Shown piece by piece: positions 19,401 through 27,246 of a stretch of DNA of 40,506 nt. Each line of letters opens with the position of its first letter. The stretch's first letter is position 1. The position numbers were made by a program, and so were the translations under genes. The stretch comes from JBGRQA01 sp041725895 (GTDB taxonomy: Bacteria; Bacteroidota; Bacteroidia; Bacteroidales; Marinifilaceae), in assembly GCA_041725895.1 (NCBI GenBank), contig JBGRQA010000041.1, positions 1 to 40,506 of the forward strand, read 5' to 3'. Below the pieces are notes generated by a model that did no database searches, had not been told where the DNA came from, and was given only the letters and a program-made list of their open reading frames with translations.

Positions 19401-20063
19401 CTGAATGTGGCTCTTACCAGGGCAAAAAAGCACTTTATCGTAATGGGAAATATGAGTCTGTTCGATCCCAGGCAGTTTAGAAAACCCTCCGGCGGGTTGG
19501 CCAAATACCTTTTCCAAAGTCCCGCAAATGAAATTTCATCCTGGTTGGCCTATAATGAAATAAAAACAAAATCCACAAAACGTATTGATGAATTAGAAAA
19601 GCACAGAGGATGTATTGTAGCAGCCTTTTTACGTGCAAAAAAGAGAATCATTATTGTCTCTCCCTTTATCTCAATTCATGCAATTAATGCAGACGAAGTG
19701 ATTCCAAGAATTCAAAAAGCAGTTGCTGAAAACATTGAAGTAAAAATTTATAGCGATGCCTATTTGGATTGTCCGGGAAACCACTTAAAGAAAAGTTCAA
19801 AGGATGGAAGGGAAGCTTTGCAAAAAGCTGGTGCAGAACTCATTTTATTAAAAGGAATTCATAACAAGGCAATCGCTGTAGATGAGGAAATTTTGGTGGA
19901 AGGCTCATTCAATTGGTTGTCTGCAGTGCGCGATACAAACCATCCCCATTATCGTTATGAGGTCTCACAGCTAAGAAAAGGGAAAGAAGCCAAAATTCAA
20001 ATTGCAGAATTGGTGAACAGTTTGGAGTCTATCAGCCAGGTGAAACAAGAAGTAATGAATTAA
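16494..20063 (+). CDS. SF1 helicase-PLD nuclease fusion (Mokosh type II-like)
   Basis: This 1189-residue protein joins an SF1B (UPF1/DNA2, COG1112-like) helicase to a C-terminal phospholipase-D-type nuclease. Helicase motifs in order are Walker A GPPGTGKT (287-294), Walker B DEAG (705-708), the Arg-rich EHRRCVDEL, VGTVHALQGAEREIV, and LNVALTRAKKHFIVMG. A long insertion between motif I and motif II (about 400-640) is rich in helices and coiled coil. The C-terminus (about 1050-1189) has a single HKD site, HNKAIAVD (His1123, Lys1125, Asp1130) followed by GSFNW, so it probably works as a dimer. One protein with helicase and PLD matches MkoC of the Mokosh type II anti-phage system, where it is proposed to act on phage nucleic acid. 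It is the first gene of a four-gene operon, 23 bp before the next. A DNA-repair role is the main alternative. Confidence 0.88.
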   Translation: MYNTQSQNWLKYYRNSLADAARMDISAKECEKGVFFKSFDELTPGALKKLFRKLSPKKKKEETPGKEKEIQEPVVVMIAPLYLKAEYIHAVKKSGATKIFPFWIPARLNEEGTLLPPDEKLQPWFIRGVLEPTAYKANVYPIISSVEKVDQILGDSCFCYDTWSEYLESSLVFFKRVTGQKHHSFNLDSYTYSHSLCLIKAKPNPIAVNVLALYDDLVQSEKRFKLLEQLLSFEKSNYNQIPDPDQLFATQGHYGQYNNEFPLSHSQRISLKLWDADPAGNVLAVNGPPGTGKTTLLQSVIANELVKSVLEGNQPPRIVASSSNNQAITNILDSFGGKLNRWIPDLSSLGTYMIANDKQKQKEATEKGYQILTRNDNKFNGHYISQFHDADIQELESFYIQKYSEYDTAAQTGNIAEITQVLRENIKEQANRIDSVLKAFSHCREAEREYFPRTELPVFRQSIIDLEVQLKQLSEYLQKLEEYFNCLVKFSQETKWLKRLSFIPLFKRKYNRKLAQLHLQAPNDTLKLELDPGKAQDWVVQESQEQIKYKISLSQKKEEKQRIYIYVAPIFQAWSEIEAALNQEWNAYLNPKDDKTRSAINKEFSEIEEIEQINRKLDVSCRYKAFTLALHYWEGMWLQEQKKSSFEITKGKKSRTELFLRLSHLTPLFISTFHSLPAFCSSIDPVADNWVQSPMYELFDILIVDEAGQVSPELGVPAFSLAKKALVVGDVEQIEPVWNIPYPRIDAGNLGLYNLLNGKNFHHWQQKKILCSSGSLMHIAQLASDYKVKEDLKGTLLTEHRRCVDELVTFSNEFVYDGLLRPMVGASKGKKLQKESHEKEAISLSLPPLSYMNVSGISEKRNGSTYNTREAETIAGFVDFWGDTIVRDHNKGKSEEKHKKLSDIIAIVTPFSAQKHEIRKQFQLKKIEDGITVGTVHALQGAEREIVIFSPAYGANHNGSLFFDSGFNMLNVALTRAKKHFIVMGNMSLFDPRQFRKPSGGLAKYLFQSPANEISSWLAYNEIKTKSTKRIDELEKHRGCIVAAFLRAKKRIIIVSPFISIHAINADEVIPRIQKAVAENIEVKIYSDAYLDCPGNHLKKSSKDGREALQKAGAELILLKGIHNKAIAVDEEILVEGSFNWLSAVRDTNHPHYRYEVSQLRKGKEAKIQIAELVNSLESISQVKQEVMN

Positions 20064-20086
20064 ATCGATTAACTATTTATTAAAAA

Positions 20087-20641
20087 ATGATTACAGTAAA
20101 GGAGCAAATGATTGTTACCGAATACATATACAGAGCTTTGGTGAACTATGGAAATATAATCCTTGAAAAACTATTAAGACAGGCAATCAACCTCAAAGCC
20201 GAAGAAGTTGAGGATGGTAGAATTAAATATAGCGTTAGAAACATTTTTGAATTCATCAACTCTCAAAACGGAATTGTCAATGGAGGAGAATGCCAGGAGA
20301 TGGGTGCGCTCATAATCCAGTTTCTAAAAGAACTATCCGCTCCTGATTTTACGGCTTTAAGTTTTCACTTAATCAATGAGGAGAAATACCACAACCTCCT
20401 TCTCGACCAGCTAGATGAAAAAGAAGAGGACTCCCAGGAACAATTTGATGCTAAAATTGGTCGCAAAATGGCAGAGCTTCTATACGATCCTAAAAAGGAA
20501 ATGCTAGAATCCTGGTTGTCTGATTACCTGTTTGACAGAATCGTATCCTTTGCCTCCAAATTCGACCTTAGCCTAATCGACGAAGAAACAGTCAGCAACC
20601 TCGAACACGTCCTTGAATCTTATACCAACCCTACTTTTTAA
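20087..20641 (+). CDS. Unrecognised 184-residue helical protein in defence operon
   Basis: I recognise no family. The protein is acidic and predicted mostly helical, with no transmembrane segment and no cysteine pattern. The first 30 residues (VTEYIYRALVNYGNIILEKL) look like a helix hairpin. The middle has a short segment (RNIFEFINSQNGIVNGGECQ) that could be a winged-helix or a small effector fold, and the tail is an amphipathic helix. It sits 23 bp after the helicase-PLD gene and 43 bp before the ATPase gene, all in the same direction, so co-expression is likely. A linking, regulatory or sensor subunit of the operon is a reasonable guess, not shown by sequence. Confidence 0.7.
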   Translation: MITVKEQMIVTEYIYRALVNYGNIILEKLLRQAINLKAEEVEDGRIKYSVRNIFEFINSQNGIVNGGECQEMGALIIQFLKELSAPDFTALSFHLINEEKYHNLLLDQLDEKEEDSQEQFDAKIGRKMAELLYDPKKEMLESWLSDYLFDRIVSFASKFDLSLIDEETVSNLEHVLESYTNPTF

Positions 20642-20684
20642 AGGAAATGAGTAATTCTATCAATTTCATCAATAGGTCAAAGCA

Positions 20685-22610
20685 ATGAAGGAGATATCAA
20701 GAAAGCTAAAGCAAGAACTAGCGGAGTTAATTTTTGCTCAAGACAATTATTTAGGAAGGTATTCTGAGGAGGATGAATTCATTTCGTTCTTTGGCAAAAT
20801 TTGGCCCCTGAATCAAATGCCTTCAACCGATAATCGCTTTAAAACAGCTGATAGAGACATTTATCAGCATATGGTAAATAACGAAGATTGGTCTTTTGAG
20901 TATCTAATTAACGATTACCTGAACTTAATCGATGGTGAAAACAAATATTTTAATTCTTTCCTGGAGTTAGTCGTAAGTCCGGAAGTACGTTTAGATAAAG
21001 ATGAAATCATATATTTCGTTTCACTAATCAATGGCATACTCCAAGTTGGAAATATTCAATTGGGGGTCGATTCCTACTTTGAGGGGCTTCCTGTTTACAA
21101 GCTAAGGACCGCTAATTCAGCAACCGCCTTACCAGTCGATATAGCAAAAAATAAAATCCGGTTTTATAAAGAAAAACCCAAAAGCTATAAACGCCCACCT
21201 TACTTTTACTTTAAAGGCAATTCGTGGGATGACTACGGTAGTAAAACAAGTTTTGAAACATACTATGTGGTCCAGGATAATCAAAGCTACTTAATCGGTC
21301 CATTGAAATTATTGAAGCAGGGGGAATCAAAAACCTTGAATGTAATCCCCAATTCATTTACTCAACTGGATAGTTCCTTTTGCTCTTTGGGGCAGGACGA
21401 ATCCTATTATGAGAGGTTGAAAGAGTTGCTTGGCGAACAGTATCAGAGTGTCCTGCTTGCTTTAAGAGACACAGCAATATTTCCCAAAATTCACGAAGAT
21501 TTTGAACGAGACCATATCTACCAAAGTTCATTGATGAGAAACAATCAGGCCGAGCAGATCCAGCGTACCATTCGTTATTCCTTGGTAGGCTTGGATCCGG
21601 CTGATGCTTTCTCATTTAAATTTAAATATACACCCCCTTATGCACAACAAGCCATTGCTGTCAATTTTGATTTTTCAAATGATAACAACTTCAGTTCAAG
21701 AATCAAGGTTATAATCGGAAAAAATGGAGCTGGTAAAACTCAAATTCTGTCAGCTATAGCCAATAGTCTCTCCAAACGCCATCACGAAATGTTCTCTCCA
21801 CGACTACCCCTATATGGCAAAGTGTTTTCCGTTTCCTATGGGCTCTTTGAACAGTTCCCCATTCCCAAAGGAGATGCCTTATTTAATTATTCATACTGTG
21901 GGGTTCGTAATCAGGATGGCTCTTTATTGTCCGAAGAAAAATTAAAAGAACGCTTTTTTAAATCTGCCGAAGAAATTGGAAAAAGGGAGTTGGTCGAAGA
22001 ATGGTACGAAACGCTATGCAATTTTATTCACGAAGAGGAATTAAGTGAGTGTTTTTCTTTTGGGTATCCTGAAACAAGGTTTAGATTAAAATCTTTATCA
22101 GCTTTAATTTCCAGGCTAAGTTCTGGCCAAAGCATATTGATGTATGTTTTAACAGAGGTCTTGGCGCAAATTCGCCTTAATTCATTAATTCTCTTTGATG
22201 AACCCGAGACCCATTTACATCCCAATGCCATTAGTGAATTAATGAAAACCTTATCGCACTTGTTAAATAAATTCTCCTCCTTTTGCATTATTGCAACTCA
22301 TTCACCAATAATAGTGCAGGAAGTGAACGCAGAAAATGTTTTTGTGTTTGAACGAAATGGAAATTGCTTAGAGGAAAGGGCTCCGGATTTGGAAACGTAT
22401 GGCGCAAATCTAACTTCTATAACGGAAGAAATTTTCGGGAGAAGAGATATCGAAAAACAATACGTGAAGAATATTGAGAATATGATTGAAAAGGGCTTTG
22501 ATCAGAAAAAAATTGTTTCGCAGTTAGAGTCCGAAGGATTGTCCTTACCATTAAATACGAGATTGCTAATAAAATCTTTGTTGAGAAGTAAGAAAAATGA
22601 AGAATCTTAA
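20685..22610 (+). CDS. ABC-type AAA ATPase with N-terminal extension (Septu PtuA-like)
   Basis: This 641-residue protein has a complete ABC-type ATPase in its second half: Walker A GKNGAGKT (345-352), signature LSSGQ (478-482), Walker B LILFDEPETHLHP with Asp505-Glu506, and the H-loop IIATHSP (His539). That set is typical of OLD/RecF-like defence ATPases and of PtuA, the ATPase of Septu. The first 340 residues are unusual. Residues about 35-75 (FFGKIWPLNQMPSTDNRFKT, then DIYQHMVNNEDW) resemble, from memory, the N-terminal domain of AbiJ-type abortive infection proteins, and a second block (about 250-285, SLGQDESYYERLKELLGEQY) precedes the ATPase. Its stop overlaps the HNH gene start by 14 bp, so the two are translationally coupled. 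Confidence 0.85.
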   Translation: MKEISRKLKQELAELIFAQDNYLGRYSEEDEFISFFGKIWPLNQMPSTDNRFKTADRDIYQHMVNNEDWSFEYLINDYLNLIDGENKYFNSFLELVVSPEVRLDKDEIIYFVSLINGILQVGNIQLGVDSYFEGLPVYKLRTANSATALPVDIAKNKIRFYKEKPKSYKRPPYFYFKGNSWDDYGSKTSFETYYVVQDNQSYLIGPLKLLKQGESKTLNVIPNSFTQLDSSFCSLGQDESYYERLKELLGEQYQSVLLALRDTAIFPKIHEDFERDHIYQSSLMRNNQAEQIQRTIRYSLVGLDPADAFSFKFKYTPPYAQQAIAVNFDFSNDNNFSSRIKVIIGKNGAGKTQILSAIANSLSKRHHEMFSPRLPLYGKVFSVSYGLFEQFPIPKGDALFNYSYCGVRNQDGSLLSEEKLKERFFKSAEEIGKRELVEEWYETLCNFIHEEELSECFSFGYPETRFRLKSLSALISRLSSGQSILMYVLTEVLAQIRLNSLILFDEPETHLHPNAISELMKTLSHLLNKFSSFCIIATHSPIIVQEVNAENVFVFERNGNCLEERAPDLETYGANLTSITEEIFGRRDIEKQYVKNIENMIEKGFDQKKIVSQLESEGLSLPLNTRLLIKSLLRSKKNEES

Positions 22611-23457
22611 ACCGTATTCCGGAAATTCGATCGATTTATACAGTGCGGCTGTTGCTCGCAAAAGAGATGGTGTGGTAAAAGACAGATTGAAGGAAATTGA
22701 AAATGAAATTTCACTTTGTTTCGATTCCTATCAGGAGAATTTCCAGCACAACACATTATTAGAATTACACCCAAAAGGATTTGTAGCACCTTGTAAAGAT
22801 GATTTGCTATCCCTCTACGATTATGACAGTTTTACAATTAGAGAATTTCGGAAAAATCTTAAGAAACAACAATCTCGCGGTGTAAAATCAATTTGTCAAA
22901 ACTGTACAATCGATAGTGTTGGCACTTTGGATCATATTGTTCCCAAAGAAGAGTTCCCAGAATTTGCGGTAAATCCCCAAAACTTGTTTCCATGCTGTTC
23001 CAAATGCAACTCTCATAAATCAGACAATTGGAAAGATACGGATAAGGGACTCTTTCTAAACTTGTATCTAGATCAACTTCCGAAAGAGCAATATCTCTTT
23101 GTTCAGATCGAAGGAGATGATTTGGATGATATCGATTTTCAATATTACCTGGAAAATAGAAATGGTATCGATCGGAGTTTGTTCGAGCTGATAGAAAGTC
23201 ATTACACCCGTTTGCATCTATTGGAAAGAATGAACTCTAAGGCAGTGGATGAATTCGACAAGTTGCTTGTAGATATACAAAGTCATATTGAAGGTTTGTC
23301 AATGGAAGAAGTAATTCAAACTGTTACAACAGAAGCTAATAAATTAAAACAGATTTACGGCTACAACCATTGGTTGCCAGTTTTAAAATTAGCTATAATT
23401 GATAATGAGGTAATCCTTGAATCGTTAGGAATGAAACAAAAAATTCTTACGGTATAG
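22597..23457 (+). CDS. HNH endonuclease (Septu PtuB-like)
   Basis: This 286-residue protein carries a zinc-supported HNH nuclease in its first half: CQNC (Cys100, Cys103), LDHIVP with catalytic His113, the central Asn129 in NPQNLFP, and CCSKCNSHK (Cys134, Cys137, His140, Lys141). The C-terminal 120 residues are helical and acidic. An HNH protein coupled to an ABC ATPase is the hallmark of Septu, where PtuA and PtuB form a nuclease complex against phage. The 14-bp overlap with the ATPase gene supports a stoichiometric complex. No retron reverse transcriptase is nearby, so this is not a retron-PtuAB unit. It is the last gene of the operon; no clear terminator follows. Confidence 0.88.
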   Translation: MKNLKPYSGNSIDLYSAAVARKRDGVVKDRLKEIENEISLCFDSYQENFQHNTLLELHPKGFVAPCKDDLLSLYDYDSFTIREFRKNLKKQQSRGVKSICQNCTIDSVGTLDHIVPKEEFPEFAVNPQNLFPCCSKCNSHKSDNWKDTDKGLFLNLYLDQLPKEQYLFVQIEGDDLDDIDFQYYLENRNGIDRSLFELIESHYTRLHLLERMNSKAVDEFDKLLVDIQSHIEGLSMEEVIQTVTTEANKLKQIYGYNHWLPVLKLAIIDNEVILESLGMKQKILTV

Positions 23458-23924
23458 AATTGGTATTTAGGCATTGCGACTGCCGCCCTCTTTTTACCTG
23501 CTAGTCATAGCCTTTACTTTTGCATTATTTCGCATTTATTACCATACTGAACACCCACGGCAGTCGCCGGGCTTTCCCCTCCTACTCCTAACCCGCATAC
23601 GCTCCCTGCGGCCTATCCGCTCCAAGTTACCTCCATACAGGAGTGATTAAAGTTCGAGATAAAAAGGATCATAGCCATTAAGCACTTTACCCGCTTTCGT
23701 CAAAGCATTCTATACCAAGCTAGCCAATTGCGTCTTTCAAAAAAAGTGACCTTTTGACTTATTTCCTCAAACCAATAAATCAAATGATATAATACCCTCT
23801 CTTGTTTATTTCTCTAATCCCTCAAAAAGTAAGAAACATGGGAACTCCCTCTGTTTCTAGAATAAAACAATGAAAAACAACTTACGCATGCGCCTAAAAT
23901 AGATTTTATATCCAAAAATAAAAA
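23458..23924. repeat. Non-coding tract with Bacteroidota-type repeat
   Basis: No gene is visible. The part around 23540-23640 (CGGGCTTTCCCCTCC, then GCTCCCTGCGGCC) resembles, from memory, an abundant intergenic repeat of Bacteroidota genomes that contains CCGGGCTTTCCGC and GCTCCCTGCGG. The rest, to 23924, is AT-rich and featureless. Confidence 0.4.
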
Positions 23925-24003
23925 ACTCCACCCAAAGGGCGGAGTCTTAAACTAACCCCTAAAAGGGGATAAAATTGCCTTACGCCTCCAAAGGAGGCAA
24001 GGC
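23925..24003. repeat. Three stacked hairpins at the IS200 remnant end
   Basis: Three stem-loops follow each other, all with an AAA loop: ACTCCACCC/GGGCGGAGT (23925-23945), CCCCT/AGGGG (23956-23968) and GCCTCC/GGAGGC (23984-23998), the last extended by GCCTT/AAGGC (23977-24003). They begin about 100 bp and end 23 bp beyond the transposase stop. One is probably the right-end hairpin of the IS200 remnant; the others may be transcription terminators that protect the element. Confidence 0.6.
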
Positions 24004-24025
24004 TTACATTGTCTCTTGAATAATA

Positions 24026-24289
24026 TTACTTTTGGTCTTCTTTTTGCTCTTGATATTTCACATACTTTTTTATCATTTCTTCATCAAGGCCTACTGTATC
24101 TACGCAGTATCCACGAGACCAAAAATGATTCCCCCAGTATATTTGCTGCTTCAGATCCTTATACTTCTGAAATACTCTAATCGCACTTTTACCCTTTATT
24201 TTGCCAACAAAATTGGATACGGATAATTTGGGCGGAATTCGAACTAAGAGATGAACATGATCATTTTGAATATTCAGTTCTAAAGTTAG
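24026..24289 (-). pseudogene. IS200/IS605 TnpA transposase, C-terminal fragment
   Basis: On the minus strand an open frame of about 80 codons encodes the C-terminal half of a Y1 HUH transposase: NDHVHLLVRIPPKLSVSNFV with the metal-binding HVH (24251-24259), then YWGNHFWSRGYCVDTVG and EEMIKKYVKYQEQ with the catalytic tyrosine. These are key residues of IS200/IS605 TnpA. The N-terminal 60-70 residues are missing and an in-frame stop lies at 24290-24292, so the gene is inactive. The deletion joins this fragment directly to a left-end-like hairpin (24323-24343). Confidence 0.9.
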
Positions 24290-24322
24290 TCATGAGTTCT
24301 TTAGGCAAAGCCGATGTTGTTG

Positions 24323-24343
24323 ACCACGCCCTAAGGACGTGGT
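24323..24343 (-). repeat. IS200-type left-end hairpin
   Basis: ACCACGCCC (24323-24331) pairs with GGACGTGGT (24335-24343) around TAA; the one mismatch becomes a G-T pair on the minus strand. A hairpin of this type ahead of tnpA is the transposase binding site at the left end of IS200/IS605 elements. It marks the outer edge of the remnant near 24350. Confidence 0.6.
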
Positions 24344-24474
24344 TTTAATGTTAAAATAAAAGAACCGAAAATCAATTATACACATCAGACATAAATCCGG
24401 AAACATAAAGTATACATATTTTACGGAAAAAGGGATCATACAACAAATCGATTGGATCATATTTCTATCTATAT

Positions 24475-24497
24475 CAAAAATTGGTCACAGTACCAAT
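24475..24497 (-). terminator. Intrinsic terminator after the GT2 gene
   Basis: On the minus strand ATTGGT pairs with ACCAAT (24480-24485 with 24492-24497) and is followed at once by TTTTTGATAT. This is a short but well-formed intrinsic terminator 50 bp after the glycosyltransferase stop. Confidence 0.6.
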
Positions 24498-24546
24498 GAG
24501 AAAAAGATCACCCTTCAACGGAATATGCGCAAACATTTCATTTAAA

Positions 24547-25494
24547 TCATAGTGGTATGGAACCTTCTCCCAAATTAGAGTTTTCAACAATATAGAGTGG
24601 TCTATTTAAAGTATTTTTATTAATCCGACTAATATATTCCCCTATTACACCAATGGATAGTATTTGAACTCCTCCTATAAACATGGAACCAATGATCAGG
24701 GAGGTCCATCCAGTAATTGTTCTGTCAAGGATAAAATGGGAATATATAGCATAAAGAATAACAACAAAGGAGATAAATGAAATAGTAAAACCCAATTTGC
24801 TAAACAATAAAAGTGGTTTATCTGATGAACTGGTAATACCATCCATCGCAAAATGTATCATTCTACTAAATGAATATCCTGTTCTACCAAATCTTCTTTC
24901 ATCTCTATTGAATGTTACCTGTGTTTGTTTAAAACCCAACCATGCTATTTGTCCTCTTAAAAACTTATTTTGCTCAGGCATTTGTTTCAAATAATCTACT
25001 ACTTTCTTATCTATAAGTCTAAAATCTCCAGTATCCAATGGTATATTAATGGAGGTTAATCGATTTAAAATACGATAAAATATCTTTGCTGTAAACTTTT
25101 TGAACAGACTCTCTCCTTTTCTATCTATTCGTTTTGCAGAAACCACTTCATATCCATCTTTGTATTTATTGTAGAAATCCAATATTAATTCTGGAGGGTC
25201 TTGCAAATCTCCATCAATAATGACGACGGCACTACCAGTACAAGCATCCAATCCTGCAGTTACAGCAATTTGATGTCCAAAATTCCTGCTAAAATTAATA
25301 TAGAAAACACGATCATCTCTTTCACATAACTTTAACAATTCTAACAAGGAATTATCTCTACTTCCATCGTTAACAAAAATCAATTCATAGCTCCTAGTTA
25401 TTTGAGATAAAGTCTTTTCCAATCGCTCGTATAGTTCGAAAATGATTTGTTCTTCATTATAAATTGGAATAATTACCGAAATGTCTTTACACAT
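24547..25494 (-). CDS. GT2 polyprenyl-phosphate glycosyltransferase (DPM1/GtrB-like)
   Basis: This 315-residue enzyme should transfer a sugar from a nucleotide donor to undecaprenyl phosphate at the inner membrane. The GT2 domain opens with ISVIIPIYNEEQIIFELYER, has the donor motif FVNDGSRDNS, the metal-binding DGDLQDPPE near residue 93, and the acceptor-side GDFRLIDKKV. Two C-terminal transmembrane helices (about 230-255 and 265-290) match the GtrB/ArnC/DPM1 group. It overlaps by 8 bp the GT-C gene upstream, so the pair probably works as donor maker and user: this enzyme makes the lipid-linked sugar and the GT-C protein uses it. The sugar cannot be told from sequence. Confidence 0.92.
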   Translation of the reverse strand: MCKDISVIIPIYNEEQIIFELYERLEKTLSQITRSYELIFVNDGSRDNSLLELLKLCERDDRVFYINFSRNFGHQIAVTAGLDACTGSAVVIIDGDLQDPPELILDFYNKYKDGYEVVSAKRIDRKGESLFKKFTAKIFYRILNRLTSINIPLDTGDFRLIDKKVVDYLKQMPEQNKFLRGQIAWLGFKQTQVTFNRDERRFGRTGYSFSRMIHFAMDGITSSSDKPLLLFSKLGFTISFISFVVILYAIYSHFILDRTITGWTSLIIGSMFIGGVQILSIGVIGEYISRINKNTLNRPLYIVENSNLGEGSIPL

Positions 25495-26752
25495 TAAAAT
25501 AAGTTTTTAAAAATGATCTTGCTCTTAAACTAAAGCCAAATAAATCAGCATACAGCATTAAAATAGTCAATAAAAAAAGTGAAGAAATAAAATCTCTATT
25601 AAAAATAAAAGATTCATAGTTTAGATTAAAAAATTGTAACACAGCCTCTAGATTCAAAAAATAAGCGAAACTACCAATTATTGCAAACAATGGTCTTCTT
25701 TGAAAAATAGAATAACCAATTAAAAAGACTAACGCAGGATGAGAATATCGTTCATGCATTTGCGTATTAAAGTAAAAAAAAAGCAAAGGTATCAAGGCAC
25801 AAATATTCAAAATCTCCTTAACTAAAATGTGTTGTTTTGTTTTCTTTACAACTGAGTAAAACACAAATTTGATGAGAGGAGTCAGTGCAATTAAACTGGT
25901 AGTAAAAAACAGGAACAACCCCCAGTTCTTGTAACTTATTCCTAAAGCCTTACCAGAATCTTTTATGTTCATTACATTTCCAGACAGCATAAATTCCCAA
26001 ACATTAAAGGCATTCAAAGAAACAACAGGGAATTTATCTAAAGAATCTACAATAACACAGTATAAATCACCAACATTTCCTGCAATCATAAATGGCAAAA
26101 TAATAAACACCTGAACCACTAATGGAACCAGAACCCACGCAAACAATTTTCTATAACTAAAGGTTAAAATCATTTCAGAAAAAAGCAGCAATCCGATTAC
26201 AGGGAAAAAAACAACTGCCTGTAATTTAAAGTTCATCGCTAAAACAAAAAAAACAAGGGACATTAAAACTTTTCTCTCAATAGAAAAATAAACGCTAATA
26301 AAAATAAAACAAGTTAAAATAGCATCTACCTGCCCCCACACTATTGAATTGTATAAAACTGCAAAATTCAACAAATAAAACATAGCATTAATTAGTTTCA
26401 TCCACCACTTATCCCCCTCCTTTCCGACTACTAACAAAAGAAACAATCCGGTAATAAAATGAAAAAATAGTGTGACATATTTTAAATAATGTATATTGTC
26501 ATTAATCTTTTCAACATTTCCCTGAACATGACTATAGATATCCAATATATAATAATATAAAGGCAAGTAATTTGAACTTGATTCATAAACATTACCCAAT
26601 CCATTTTCAAAAATGTATTTGGACCATAATTTCCAACAGTAGATATCCCATCCATGTCCCCCTTTGGGTATCAATATTCCCAAAAGAGAAAACAATAACA
26701 AGCTAAGTACTATATATTTTATAATGACTGTTTTATTTTGATATTTTCTCAT
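25487..26752 (-). CDS. GT-C membrane glycosyltransferase (Gpi18/GT87-like)
   Basis: This 421-residue protein has about ten transmembrane helices and the layout of GT-C enzymes that use lipid-linked sugars on the outer face of the inner membrane. Near the N-terminus, GGHGWDIYCWKLWSKYIF contains the acidic residue (Asp36) expected in the first outer loop. VWGQVDAIL, NFKLQAVVFFP and MHERYSHPALVFLI match motifs of Gpi18-related and GT87 mannosyltransferases. It is followed by the GT2 gene with an 8-bp overlap. The acceptor is unknown; surface glycan or glycoprotein synthesis is likely. Confidence 0.8.
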   Translation of the reverse strand: MRKYQNKTVIIKYIVLSLLLFSLLGILIPKGGHGWDIYCWKLWSKYIFENGLGNVYESSSNYLPLYYYILDIYSHVQGNVEKINDNIHYLKYVTLFFHFITGLFLLLVVGKEGDKWWMKLINAMFYLLNFAVLYNSIVWGQVDAILTCFIFISVYFSIERKVLMSLVFFVLAMNFKLQAVVFFPVIGLLLFSEMILTFSYRKLFAWVLVPLVVQVFIILPFMIAGNVGDLYCVIVDSLDKFPVVSLNAFNVWEFMLSGNVMNIKDSGKALGISYKNWGLFLFFTTSLIALTPLIKFVFYSVVKKTKQHILVKEILNICALIPLLFFYFNTQMHERYSHPALVFLIGYSIFQRRPLFAIIGSFAYFLNLEAVLQFFNLNYESFIFNRDFISSLFLLTILMLYADLFGFSLRARSFLKTYFNV

Positions 26753-27246
26753 AGAAAAGAAAAGTTACTATTATTTTTCCCATATTATTCTCTACCTACA
26801 TATCATTTTCACAAACGAATTCCTTAATCAACAACACATATAATATTTAACATGGCTTACTAAACATCTCCTTTTTACAACCTAGCAAATTAAACATCAG
26901 TTTTTCTTCAATTTTTCCTTTAACTATTGGCTATATTGGCGGCTTAAAAAATGTCAATTGATTGTGCCCACATGGGATCTACATATATTAAATCAACAAT
27001 TTATATTATCCTGTTTTTTGTTTAATTATCAACGCCGGTTTCAGCATTCCTCTTTCCAATTGACCCATACTAATTTTAGTTTTTCTCATATTCTATTTTT
27101 GTCTGTTTGACAAGAGGATTACCATTTCCTTATCAATAACAAAATCATTCCTCATAATTAAGTGGCATACAATAAAAATGTTATTTTGTTACCTACAACA
27201 CCTTTGATTTACATAACTCCTCATCAATCCATTTACTAAAAGTATT
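26753..27246. other. AT-rich intergenic region
   Basis: About 490 bp without a gene, repeat or clear hairpin. It separates the glycosyltransferase pair from the signal peptidase gene, and its left part must hold the promoter of the GT-C/GT2 operon. Confidence 0.6.

Noticed and set aside
22597..23457. Retron with PtuAB effector
   Set aside because: The ATPase-HNH pair could be a retron effector, but no reverse transcriptase gene or msr/msd-like structure lies nearby.
24032..24226. 64-residue plus-strand hydrophobic frame
   Set aside because: It is the antisense of the IS200 TnpA fragment, which gives a clear match on the other strand.
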